Below, one piece after another: positions 49,651-57,095 of a stretch of DNA of 64,000 bases. The DNA is from Streptomyces sp. Je 1-332 (GTDB lineage: Bacteria > Actinomycetota > Actinomycetes > Streptomycetales > Streptomycetaceae). Below the pieces are notes generated by a model. It was not told where the DNA came from. It saw only the letters and a program-made list of their open reading frames with translations, and ran no database searches. The stretch spans positions 2,480,001 through 2,544,000 of the forward strand of contig NZ_CP160402.1 in the NCBI RefSeq assembly GCF_040730185.1, in the 5' to 3' direction. Numbering within the stretch: the first letter of the stretch is position 1; each line of letters starts with the position of its first letter. The position numbers and the translations under genes are program-made.

Positions 49651-50862
49651 GTGGCAAACGAAGACCTGGGACGTACCCTCCGCCGCCTGCGGCGCCTGGC
49701 CTCCCTGACCCAAGAGGAGTTGGCCGAGCGCTCCGACGTGTCCGTAGACGTGATCCGGCAGCTTGAGCAGCGACGCAAGCATTCGGCTCGCCTGCCCACA
49801 CTTCACGCTCTGGCGAACGGTCTGGGCGTGGAGTTGACGACCCTGCTGGGGGACCCTCCTGCGGCCTCGACGGGAGAGAACGACGGGCCGCAGTTCGTGG
49901 CGGTACGGCGGGCCGTCATGCCCGCGCTCTGGGTGGCCGCGCCACAGCCGCCTGGGCCCGACTTCTCTCTGCCCGACCTGCGCGAGCAGATCGCGGACGG
50001 CTGGACCCAGTACCACTCCGCCGAGTTCGACACCGTGATGAAGGCACTGCCCGACCTGATTTCGGAAGCGCGCGCCGCCGCGGCATCGCCCGACAGCGTG
50101 GATCAGGGCGCCGGCTTCGCCGCGCTGGGCAAGTCCCTCCAGCTGGCCGGGCACGTAGCCGTGCGGATGGGGAAAACCGATCTCGCTCTGATCAGCCTGG
50201 AGCGCGCCATAGACGCAGCGGGCCGTTCGTCCGATCCTCTGCTGCGCGCCATGATCGTCAACTCTGTCGCGTGGACCTATCAGCGGCAGGGCCGTCTCGC
50301 CGACGCCCTGAGCATCGCCCTGCACGCGGCTGGCGACATCGAGGACAACGGGCATACGGGCACCGCCGACGGCCTGAAGGTCTGGGGCGCTCTCACCATG
50401 TCCGCCGCCACCTCAGCCGCTCGCAGCAACGACTATGAGCGGGCTGCTGCGTTGATGGAACGCGCAGAGAAGGAGGCAGCTCATGTGGCCAAGCTGCCGC
50501 AGGGCAGCGACAGTCGCATGGTCAGCGTGTTCAGTCCGTCGTCGGTGCGTATCGAGCGCGTCCGCCTGGCCGTCCAGTACGGGCACCCCGAGGAGGCCCT
50601 GGCCCTGGCGAAGGGGATGCGGCTGACCAAGGACACCCCGCCGTCGTGGCGAACGTGGCTACTGCTGGATGTGGCCCGCGCTCACACAGACCTTGGGGAC
50701 GCGGCGGGAGCGGTGAAGGCTTTGGAGTCGCTGCGCCGCGTGGCGCCGACGTGGATGCAGCATCACACCCTGGCGGTCGCCATCGTCCGTGATCTGTGGG
50801 TGCTCCCCAACCACCCGGCAGGGCTGCGCCCGTTGGCGGAATTCCTGGGGGTCGGCGAATAG
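49651..50862 (+). CDS. XRE-family regulator with TPR-like domain
   Basis: 403 residues from GTG 49651. The N-terminal helix-turn-helix ('LGRTLRRLRRLASLTQEELA', then 'RSDVSVDVIRQLEQRRKH', about 6-50) is of the Cro/CI type. Downstream helical repeats ('RQGRLADALSIALHAAGDIE', 'EALALAKGMRLTKD') resemble a TPR ligand or peptide-binding region. Proteins of this build are common as regulators in actinomycete integrative elements and near cryptic clusters. It is the largest gene of the decayed element. Confidence 0.85.
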   Translation: MANEDLGRTLRRLRRLASLTQEELAERSDVSVDVIRQLEQRRKHSARLPTLHALANGLGVELTTLLGDPPAASTGENDGPQFVAVRRAVMPALWVAAPQPPGPDFSLPDLREQIADGWTQYHSAEFDTVMKALPDLISEARAAAASPDSVDQGAGFAALGKSLQLAGHVAVRMGKTDLALISLERAIDAAGRSSDPLLRAMIVNSVAWTYQRQGRLADALSIALHAAGDIEDNGHTGTADGLKVWGALTMSAATSAARSNDYERAAALMERAEKEAAHVAKLPQGSDSRMVSVFSPSSVRIERVRLAVQYGHPEEALALAKGMRLTKDTPPSWRTWLLLDVARAHTDLGDAAGAVKALESLRRVAPTWMQHHTLAVAIVRDLWVLPNHPAGLRPLAEFLGVGE

Positions 50863-50983
50863 CGTCGCGAAACTAGGACGCCACATCACTGTCACCCTGT
50901 GTAGCGATCCGATTCCATGAGTCGTACAGCGCCCCGGCAACCGCGTGAACGGTCCCGGGGCCGGCCGACCACCAGGAGTCGAC

Positions 50984-51346
50984 ATGGCCGACAGTACGGG
51001 CCCAGCGTCCGCCGCGAGAAGCGGATCGACCAACACACTCGAAGCGCCGCCCATCCAAGTCCCAAGCCCTGGAAGCCTGTCCGAGCAGCAGGTGCGCGGT
51101 AGGGCGTGCGTGTGGTGTGCCGTCGCCCTGAGTAACGCCGCGGCCGTGGATCTCGGCGTGCGGGAGGCCGAAACGCACGGTTCGTGTGCCCGCTGGTTCC
51201 CCCGCTCCTGCTGCCCCTGTGCCGTCATCGCCGCGCACAAGGCGCTCCTCGACCACACCGAGAACTGCCTGCAGTGCTACGACAACCCCGCCCGCTGCAC
51301 CGGCGGGCAGGCCTTGCGGCAGACGCTGAAGGAGACACGGCGATGA
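50984..51346 (+). CDS. Cysteine-rich hypothetical protein
   Basis: 120 residues from ATG 50984 (AGGAG 5 nt upstream; an earlier GTG at 50945 lacks this). Four CxxC-like pairs ('ACVWCAVAL', 'SCARWFPRSCCPCAVI', 'NCLQCYDNPARCTGG') suggest zinc binding. Such genes sit beside XRE/TPR regulators in many Streptomyces, so the two probably function together. It overlaps the next gene by 4 bp. Confidence 0.7.
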   Translation: MADSTGPASAARSGSTNTLEAPPIQVPSPGSLSEQQVRGRACVWCAVALSNAAAVDLGVREAETHGSCARWFPRSCCPCAVIAAHKALLDHTENCLQCYDNPARCTGGQALRQTLKETRR

Positions 51347-51504
51347 GCGAGGGCCCACGGTACTGCGGGCACTGCGACGAGCCGATCACCGAAGGCCAGA
51401 AGTTCCGGACCTTCGCCAAGGTCTCCATCTCGGCCGGCGGCATCACGATCCGCGTGCACGAAGCCTGCGCGGAACGCCCGACATTCGTCCGGCGCCGCCC
51501 CTAG
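51343..51504 (+). CDS. Small zinc-ribbon-like protein
   Basis: 53 residues: MSEGPRYCGHCDEPITEGQK begins with a CxxC pair, and a later Cys (HEACAER) could complete a metal site with His. ATG 51343 overlaps the stop of the Cys-rich gene (ATGA) and is preceded by GAAGGAG. It forms a coupled pair with that gene. Function unknown; it may be a DNA-binding or adaptor element. Confidence 0.65.
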   Translation: MSEGPRYCGHCDEPITEGQKFRTFAKVSISAGGITIRVHEACAERPTFVRRRP

Positions 51505-51509
51505 ACCCC

Positions 51510-51801
51510 TTGCCGTGGCCAGTCGGACAGCCCCACGGCGCTGCCTGGTTCACCGACCCGCCCCGGCTCTTCCCTCTCGTCCGGGAGCGTCTGGCTCCGG
51601 GGGGCGTCTTCGTGTTCTCACAGCCGCCTGCCATCCCGGGCGCCTACGGCCCGCATGGCATGTACAAGGGCGGGTTCGCGGGGAAAGCCATGTTCACCTA
51701 CCGCTACAGCTACAAGCCCGCGGTATGGGAGCGGCATCTCCTCCGGGCCGGCTTCGCTGCTGTCGAGTCGGCAGTGATCGAGGCGCCGAATGCGGCCGCC
51801 A
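51510..51801 (+). pseudogene. Fragment of a SAM-dependent methyltransferase
   Basis: The frame reads 'FTDPPRLFPLVRERLAPGGV', 'FVFSQPPAIPGAYGPHGMYK' and 'YKPAVWERHLLRAGFAAVES', the C-terminal half of a class I methyltransferase. The SAM-binding N-terminal half is missing: this frame begins 6 bp after the zinc-ribbon gene's stop. The last family-like residues are near 51795, where the sequence runs into the toxin gene on the other strand. Probably truncated at both ends during element decay. Confidence 0.7.
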
Positions 51802-51805
51802 GCAG

Positions 51806-52213
51806 TCAGGCGCGTACGTCCCGCTGCTGCACTTCCTTGAGGACCGACGCCACCGTGGCGAAGTCGTTGTCCACGTGGAGCACCGTGTGGCCGTGATGAA
51901 CCGCGGTGGCACACACCAGAAGATCGATGGGCCCGGCGGCCCGGTGCTGTCCCTGCTGGGTGAGCTTGTACTGCGCGGTATCGACCCAGCGCCACGCGTT
52001 CTTGGGAACCGGCGAGAGATGGCAGAGAGCATCCAGCTCTTCGGCCAACTCATCCCGGTGGGCCGGGCTGGTGGCCGAGTAGAGGAACTCTGCCCTCGTG
52101 GGCTCGCAGATATGGAAGACGCCTGCGGCGATGTGCCCTTCCCAGGGCCTCAACGCCCCCGGCGTGCGGAAGAGGTGCCACAGGGCGGAAGCATCAAGGA
52201 GGTACGTGATCAC
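51806..52213 (-). CDS. PIN-domain ribonuclease toxin (VapC family)
   Basis: 135 residues from GTG 52213, overlapping the antitoxin stop (GTGA). The PIN acidic residues are present: Asp7 in 'YLLDASALW', Glu42 in 'EPTRAEFLY', Asp97 in 'GPIDLLVCA' and Asp115/Asp117 in 'HVDNDFATVA'. VapC toxins cleave tRNA or rRNA. The toxin with its antitoxin forms a complete type II pair in the decayed element, which may explain why the DNA is retained. Confidence 0.88.
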   Translation of the reverse strand: MITYLLDASALWHLFRTPGALRPWEGHIAAGVFHICEPTRAEFLYSATSPAHRDELAEELDALCHLSPVPKNAWRWVDTAQYKLTQQGQHRAAGPIDLLVCATAVHHGHTVLHVDNDFATVASVLKEVQQRDVRA

Positions 52214-52443
52214 TCGAAGGCTGCCTGCCGGGCGCGCTTGGCAGCTGCATGCGCCGCAGCCGCCGCCTCGAACTCGCCCCGCTCACCCCGCGCGGCCAGC
52301 TTCTCGGCAGCCTCCAGCCGCTTGATGCGCGCCACGTAGTCCCGCAGAGCTCCGTTGACCGTCTCTTTTTTCGTGGAGGTACCCATGAGCCGCATCGCCT
52401 CGGCCAGCGCCTCGTCATCGAGATCGACCTGAGTAACCGACAT
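52210..52443 (-). CDS. VapB-type antitoxin
   Basis: 77 residues from ATG 52443 (AGGGG about 10 nt upstream). The N-terminal ribbon-helix-helix-like part 'MSVTQVDLDDEALAEAMRLM' and 'TVNGALRDYVARIKRLEAAE' resemble the DUF2191/VapB antitoxin, followed by an Ala-rich helical tail that should wrap the toxin. Upstream of and coupled to the toxin gene, as is normal for type II systems with autoregulation. Confidence 0.85.
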   Translation of the reverse strand: MSVTQVDLDDEALAEAMRLMGTSTKKETVNGALRDYVARIKRLEAAEKLAARGERGEFEAAAAAHAAAKRARQAAFE

Positions 52444-52755
52444 ACCAGCCACCCCTCACCGAGAGTACGTGATGTACATAACCACGATACGTCACCAACA
52501 TTCCTGTGCGGAGTCCATCACGCACGAGGCAGACGCAACCCGCCCGCCGACGCGGATGTCTCGGTGCAGGTGAACCCCTTGCTGGAGGGCGCATACTCGA
52601 CGAGACGTAGCAAGACGTGTGTTCGCCTCACCGATGCGAGGCCCTCGCTACCCCCGGATTCCGGGCCTGACGCCACCCGCACGTCACTTCAAAGGGAAGG
52701 ACGGGGAGGTTTGCACTGTTGACGCAGGTGGAATCGTTCCTGCGCCCCAGCGCTG
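52444..52755. other. vapBC promoter region and right end of the element
   Basis: 312 bp without a gene. 52460-52500 is AT-rich for this genome and holds repeated TACGTGA/TACGTCA and GTACAT sequences, a probable VapBC autoregulation site. The right direct repeat occupies 52705-52780, running into the tRNA. No open frame has support. Confidence 0.6.
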
Positions 52756-52780
52756 TGGTGGGGCGGGTGGGACTCGAACC
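52705..52780. repeat. Right attachment-site-like repeat (attR) at the tRNA 3' end
   Basis: 76 bp matching 49311-49382. It starts 51 bp before the 3' end of the tRNA (CCA at 52756-52758) and extends to the T-arm of the tRNA. Together with the left copy it bounds a 3.3-kb insertion (49383-52704). The intact tRNA is on this side. Confidence 0.75.
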
Positions 52781-52832
52781 CACGGCCGACGGATTATGAG
52801 TCCGCTGCTCTAACCGGCTGAGCTACCGCCCC
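52756..52832 (-). tRNA. tRNA with CAU anticodon (Ile2 or elongator Met)
   Basis: 77 nt including encoded CCA. Acceptor stem GGGGCGG (52832-52826) pairs with CCGCCCC (52760-52766). D-arm AGCTCAGCCGGTTAGAGC, anticodon loop CTCATAA with CAU, and T-loop TTCGAGTCC are normal. A CAU tRNA that is not initiator (no C1-A72 mismatch) is either Ile2, read after lysidine modification, or elongator Met; I cannot decide between these by eye. A decayed integrated element sits at its 3' end. Confidence 0.92.
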
Positions 52833-52844
52833 TAACGGCGCGTC

Positions 52845-52860
52845 GCGCACATTTGTGCGC
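52845..52860. promoter_or_regulatory. Palindrome upstream of the CAU tRNA
   Basis: GCGCACA-TT-TGTGCGC, a perfect 7-bp inverted repeat with 2-bp centre, 12 bp upstream of the mature 5' end of the tRNA (minus strand). It may be a processing hairpin or promoter-proximal site for the tRNA transcript. Confidence 0.4.
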
Positions 52861-52965
52861 GCCGTCTGCCGCAGCATAGCCGCTCATACGATCTCCTGCT
52901 TCGGATGGTCGGCATCGCTCGACCATGAGGACCTCCGTGCTGCCCGCGTGGTTCCACCAGGCACG

Positions 52966-53000
52966 AAAAAGGACCCTTGAGGGCAACCTCAAGGGTCCTT
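52966..53000 (-). terminator. Rho-independent terminator of the tRNA-Asn pair
   Basis: 14-bp perfect stem (52969-52982 with 52987-53000) and a 4-nt loop. On the minus strand it is followed by a run of T residues, a canonical intrinsic terminator rarely seen so clearly in Streptomyces. It lies 8 bp downstream of the second tRNA-Asn. Confidence 0.92.
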
Positions 53001-53007
53001 CTCACAG

Positions 53008-53080
53008 CTCTCCCGACTGGACTCGAACCAGTAACCTGCCGGTTAACAGCCGGCTGCTCTGCCAATTGAGCTACAGGAGA
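53008..53080 (-). tRNA. tRNA-Asn (GTT)
   Basis: 73 nt without encoded CCA. Acceptor TCTCCTG pairs with CGGGAGA (one U-G pair); discriminator G73. Anticodon loop CTGTTAA with GTT; T-loop TTCGAGTC. Second in a tandem pair read from the minus strand. It is nearly identical to the copy at 53086-53158 except in the acceptor stem. Confidence 0.95.
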
Positions 53081-53085
53081 CCGAG

Positions 53086-53158
53086 CTCCCCCGACTGGAC
53101 TCGAACCAGTAACCTGCCGGTTAACAGCCGGCTGCTCTGCCAATTGAGCTACAGGGGA
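53086..53158 (-). tRNA. tRNA-Asn (GTT)
   Basis: 73 nt without encoded CCA. Acceptor TCCCCTG pairs with CGGGGGA; discriminator G73. Anticodon GTT. First of two tandem copies, 5 bp apart, probably from one transcript ending at the 52966-53000 terminator. Its promoter lies in 53159-53336; TAATGT on the minus strand near 53229 is a possible -10. Confidence 0.95.
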
Positions 53159-53336
53159 TCGTCTCGTTGCATCGAACGCAGCTACCTGGGAACTCTCCAG
53201 GCGGCGGGCGGTCGCTGCGACACATACATTAGCGCAAGCAGGGGGGTGCTCCGCCAATCGGTATCCCCCACCGCCGACGCAGAGCAGCAGACGGGCGACA
53301 GACGCTCGACGCCGACGCAAGGGAAGGGTGGCAGCC

Positions 53337-53639
53337 ATGCGCTACCGGCTCACATTCGTAGCGGGAGTGGCTCTCGGGTACGTGCTCGGTACCCGGGCAG
53401 GCCGCGAGCGCTACGAGAAGCTGAAGAAGGCAGCTCGCGAGTTCGCGCAGAACCCAGCCGTGCGCAACACCGTGGAGTCCGCGACACAGCAGGGACGCGA
53501 CGTGGCGGGCAAGGCCTTCCACTCCGTGTCCGAGAAGGTCGGGGACCGGGTCCCGGACTCGGTGGCCGACCGGGTGCGGTCGCTGCGCGAGCGCGGGCCG
53601 GGCAGTGGCGAGGACGACTGGGGCACCAGTAATACGTAG
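53337..53639 (+). CDS. YtxH-like small membrane protein
   Basis: 100 residues from ATG 53337 (GGGAAGGG upstream). A single short N-terminal membrane segment ('LTFVAGVALGYVLGTRAGRE') is followed by an amphipathic, charged helix typical of YtxH domain proteins. Related small proteins often respond to stress; the activity is unknown. Monocistronic, between the tRNA genes and the FGGY kinase. Confidence 0.8.
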   Translation: MRYRLTFVAGVALGYVLGTRAGRERYEKLKKAAREFAQNPAVRNTVESATQQGRDVAGKAFHSVSEKVGDRVPDSVADRVRSLRERGPGSGEDDWGTSNT

Positions 53640-53701
53640 CCGTGGCGGCTCCTGGGAGCTGAGGTACGGGTCACGTCGCGCGGTGCGGCAGAATTCCTGG
53701 C

Positions 53702-55138
53702 ATGGGGATAGTCGCAGGGTTGGACAGTTCGCCCGATTTCACGCGCATCGTGGTCTGTGACGCGGACACGGGTGCCGTACTCAAGCAGGGCTATGCCCCG
53801 CATCCGACGGAGGGCCCCGATGGCGCGGGCCGTCCGTCGGACGTGGATCCGCAGGCCTGGCTGCTCTCGCTCGGCGAGGCGGCCGGCGGCGGGCTGCTCG
53901 AAGGCGTGCAGGCCATCGGCGTCTCGGCGCAGCAGAACGCGGTCATCCCTCTGGATCAGCACGGCAACACGGTGCGGCCCGCGCTCGTCGGCAACGACCG
54001 GCGGGCGCAGGTCGCCGCCGCCGACCTGATCGACGGGCTCGGCAGCCGCGAGGCCTGGGCGCAGGCCGTCGGATGCGTCCCGCAGGCGGCGCACCCCGTG
54101 ACGAAACTGCGCTGGCTGGCGAAGACCGAGCCGGAGTCCGCCCAGCGCGTGGCCTCTCTCATGCAGGCGCACGACTGGCTGGTGTGGCAGCTCCTCGGCC
54201 GGCCCGCGCGGCGCACGAGCGACCGCGGCGGCGCCTCCGGGACCGGCTACTGGTCGGCGGCGACGGGTTCGTACCGTCCCGATCTCGTGGAGCTCGCGCT
54301 CGGTCACCAGGCGATGCTGCCCGAGGTGATCGGTCCCGCCGAGGCCGCGGGGACGACCCCGGCAGGGCTGCTGATCTCCGCCGGGACCGGCGAGACGATG
54401 GCGGCGGCGTTCGGGCTCGGAGTCCAACAGGGCGACGCGGTCGTCTCGTTGGGGGCTTCGGGATCCGTGATGGCCGTGCACCACGAGGCCCTGGTCGACC
54501 CGAGCGGGACGATCACCTCGCTCGCGGACGCGACCGGCATGCATCTGCCGGTGGTGCACACGCTGAATGCCGTGCGGGTGCTGCGCGGCGCGGCCGAGAT
54601 GCTCGGGGTTGCCGACCTCGAGGGGCTCTCCGATCTGGCCATGAAGTCGACGCCGGGCGCGCACGGGCTCGTACTCCTGCCGTATCTGGAGGGGGAGAAG
54701 ACGCCGAATCTGCCGCACGCGGCGGGCACTCTGACCGGGCTGCGGCGTGAGTCGATGCGGCCCGAGCATCTGGCGCGGGCGGCCTTCGAGGGCATGCTGT
54801 GCGGGCTCGGGGACGCGCTGGACGTGCTGCGGGGCCGCGGTGTGGAGGTGCGCCGGGTCTTCCTGCTCGGTGCGGCGGCCGAGCTGCCGGCGGTGCAGGC
54901 GGCGGCGCCGATGCTGTTCGGTACGCAGGTCGTGGTGCCGCAGCCCGCGGACTACGCGGCGATCGGCGCGGCGCGCCAGGCCGCATGGGCGCTGAACGGC
55001 CAACTGCCGTACTGGCAGGGGGCGGCGGCGCAGATCTTCGAGCCGGGCGAGGAGCACGCCGTGGGCCAGGCGGTACGCCAGCAGTACCGGACCGTGCGGG
55101 AACAGACGCACCCCGGGGCGCTCGACAGCGCCCCGTAA
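53702..55138 (+). CDS. FGGY-family carbohydrate kinase (xylulokinase-like)
   Basis: 478 residues from ATG 53702. FGGY N-terminal 'GIVAGLDSSPDFTRIVVCDA' and C-terminal ATPase signature 'RRVFLLGAAAELPAVQAAAP' place it in the xylulokinase/gluconokinase group. The catalytic-base region reads 'ISAGTGETMAAAFGLGV', where xylulokinases normally have GxGDN. Here Asp is Glu and Asn is Thr. It therefore may phosphorylate a different sugar or be impaired. No sugar isomerase or transporter is adjacent. Confidence 0.82.
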   Translation: MGIVAGLDSSPDFTRIVVCDADTGAVLKQGYAPHPTEGPDGAGRPSDVDPQAWLLSLGEAAGGGLLEGVQAIGVSAQQNAVIPLDQHGNTVRPALVGNDRRAQVAAADLIDGLGSREAWAQAVGCVPQAAHPVTKLRWLAKTEPESAQRVASLMQAHDWLVWQLLGRPARRTSDRGGASGTGYWSAATGSYRPDLVELALGHQAMLPEVIGPAEAAGTTPAGLLISAGTGETMAAAFGLGVQQGDAVVSLGASGSVMAVHHEALVDPSGTITSLADATGMHLPVVHTLNAVRVLRGAAEMLGVADLEGLSDLAMKSTPGAHGLVLLPYLEGEKTPNLPHAAGTLTGLRRESMRPEHLARAAFEGMLCGLGDALDVLRGRGVEVRRVFLLGAAAELPAVQAAAPMLFGTQVVVPQPADYAAIGAARQAAWALNGQLPYWQGAAAQIFEPGEEHAVGQAVRQQYRTVREQTHPGALDSAP

Positions 55139-55200
55139 GCGGCGCGGGGAACTGCGCCCCGAAGGGGCGCGGGGCAGCGACATGTGCGGCTCCGCCGCGT
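55139..55200. repeat. Streptomyces-type GC-rich intergenic repeat
   Basis: Contains hairpin GCGCCCC-GAA-GGGGCGC (55154-55170) and GCGGC-TCC-GCCGC (55186-55198). I recognise the GGCGCGGGGAACTGCGCC string as a frequent intergenic repeat in Streptomyces. It immediately follows the kinase stop and probably acts as its terminator. Confidence 0.7.
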
Positions 55201-55246
55201 GGGCGCGACAAGCCACGACGCACCCGCGGGGACCATGCCCGCTTAT

Positions 55247-55274
55247 TGACCCGGCCTATTTTTTTACCGGGTCA
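55247..55274. promoter_or_regulatory. Operator-like inverted repeat upstream of the ABC exporter
   Basis: TGACCCGG (55247-55254) with CCGGGTCA (55267-55274), separated by the T-rich CCTATTTTTTTA. This AT-rich island in GC-rich DNA, 88 bp before the first ABC gene, is a likely promoter/operator of the exporter operon. Confidence 0.5.
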
Positions 55275-55361
55275 TGACTTAATCGGTTGCACGCCCCCGG
55301 GTGCGGTACCGGAGGATAGGGGCGCCCTCTCCAGACCCCGCCCCCGCCTCTCGAAGAGACC

Positions 55362-57095
55362 ATGCTCATACGACTCCTGCGGGCCCACCTAGGCCCGTAC
55401 AAGAAGCCCATCGCCCTGCTGGTGCTGCTGCAGTTCCTGCAGACCTGCGCCTCGCTCTATCTGCCGACTCTCAACGCCGACATCATCGACCAGGGTGTGG
55501 TGAAGGGCGACACGGGCTACATCCTGTCGTTCGGCGGCGTCATGATCGCCGTCACCGTCGCCCAGGTGGTCTGCAACGTGGGGGCCGTCTACTACGGCGC
55601 CCGCACCGCGTCCGCGCTCGGCCGCGACGTGCGGGCGGCCGTGTTCGACCGCGTGCAGTCGTTCTCCGCACGCGAGTTGGGGCACTTCGGCGCACCGTCG
55701 TTGATCACCCGGACCACGAACGACGTCCAGCAGGTGCAGATGCTGGTCCTGATGACGTTCACGCTGATGGTGTCGGCGCCGATCATGAGCGTCGGCGGCA
55801 TCATCATGGCCCTCGGTCTCGACGTACAGCTCTCGGGCGTCCTGGTCGCGGTCGTGCCCGTCCTCGCGCTCTGCGTGAGCCTCATCGTGAAGCGGCTGCG
55901 TCCCCTCTTCCGCACCATGCAGGTGCGCCTGGACACCGTGAACCGCGTGCTGCGCGAGCAGATCACCGGCAACCGCGTCATCCGCGCCTTCGTCCGCGAC
56001 GCGTACGAGAAGGACCGTTTCCGGAAGGCCAACGCCGAGCTGACCGACGTGTCGCTGGGCACCGGCAAGCTGCTCGCGCTGATGTTCCCGATCGTCATGA
56101 CCGTCGTGAACATCTCGTCGATCGCCGTGGTGTGGTTCGGCGCGCACCGCATCGACAGCGGCGGCATGCAGATCGGTGCGCTCACCGCGTTCCTCGCGTA
56201 TCTGATGCAGATCGTGATGTCCGTGATGATGGCCACCTTCATGTTCATGATGGTGCCGCGCGCCGAGGTCTGCGCCGAGCGCATCGAGGAGGTCCTGGAC
56301 ACCGAGAGCAGCGTGGTGCCCCCGGCCTCCCCCGTGACGGAGCTGCGGCGCCACGGCCACCTGGAGATCCGCGACGCGGGCTTCCGCTACCCCGGCGCCG
56401 AGGAGCCCGTCCTGAAGGCCGTGGACCTGGTCGCGCGGCCCGGTGAGACGACCGCCGTGATCGGGTCGACCGGCAGCGGCAAGTCGACGCTGCTCAGCCT
56501 CGTGCCGCGGCTCATCGACATCACCGAGGGCGAGGTCCTGGTGGACGGCGTGCCCGTGCACACCATCGAGCCCGCGCTGCTCGCGCGGACGGTGGGCCTG
56601 GTGCCGCAGAAGCCGTACCTCTTCGCCGGCACGGTCGCCACCAACCTCCGCTACGGCAACCCGGACGCGACGGACGAGGACCTGTGGCACGCCCTTGAGG
56701 TGGCCCAGGCCAAGGGCTTCGTCGAGAGCCTGGAGGAGGGCCTTGGCGCGCCCATCTCGCAGGGCGGCACGAACGTCTCCGGCGGACAGCGCCAGCGCCT
56801 CGCGATCGCGCGGACGCTCGTACAGCGCCCCGAGATCTATCTCTTCGACGACTCCTTCTCGGCCCTGGACTACGCGACCGACGCCGCCCTGCGCGCCGCG
56901 CTCGGCCGCGAGACCGCCGAGGCGACCGTCGTGATCGTGGCCCAGCGCGTGTCGACGATCAGGGACGCCGACCGCATCATCGTCCTCGACGAGGGGCGGG
57001 TCGTGGGGACGGGGCGCCATCACGAGCTGATGGAGAGCAATGAGACCTACCGGGAGATCGTGCTCTCCCAGCTGACGGAAGCGGAGGCCGCGTAA
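55362..57095 (+). CDS. ABC exporter half-transporter, degenerate ATP site
   Basis: 577 residues. Transmembrane domain (six helices, about 15-300), then an ATPase: Walker A 'GSTGSGKST', signature VSGGQRQR, and Walker B 'IYLFDDSFSALD', with Asp in place of the catalytic Glu. The H-loop position reads 'IVAQRVST', Gln in place of His. These are the hallmarks of the non-catalytic partner of a heterodimeric exporter. It overlaps the next gene by 1 bp (TAATG), so the two are made together. ATG 55362. Confidence 0.93.
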   Translation: MLIRLLRAHLGPYKKPIALLVLLQFLQTCASLYLPTLNADIIDQGVVKGDTGYILSFGGVMIAVTVAQVVCNVGAVYYGARTASALGRDVRAAVFDRVQSFSARELGHFGAPSLITRTTNDVQQVQMLVLMTFTLMVSAPIMSVGGIIMALGLDVQLSGVLVAVVPVLALCVSLIVKRLRPLFRTMQVRLDTVNRVLREQITGNRVIRAFVRDAYEKDRFRKANAELTDVSLGTGKLLALMFPIVMTVVNISSIAVVWFGAHRIDSGGMQIGALTAFLAYLMQIVMSVMMATFMFMMVPRAEVCAERIEEVLDTESSVVPPASPVTELRRHGHLEIRDAGFRYPGAEEPVLKAVDLVARPGETTAVIGSTGSGKSTLLSLVPRLIDITEGEVLVDGVPVHTIEPALLARTVGLVPQKPYLFAGTVATNLRYGNPDATDEDLWHALEVAQAKGFVESLEEGLGAPISQGGTNVSGGQRQRLAIARTLVQRPEIYLFDDSFSALDYATDAALRAALGRETAEATVVIVAQRVSTIRDADRIIVLDEGRVVGTGRHHELMESNETYREIVLSQLTEAEAA

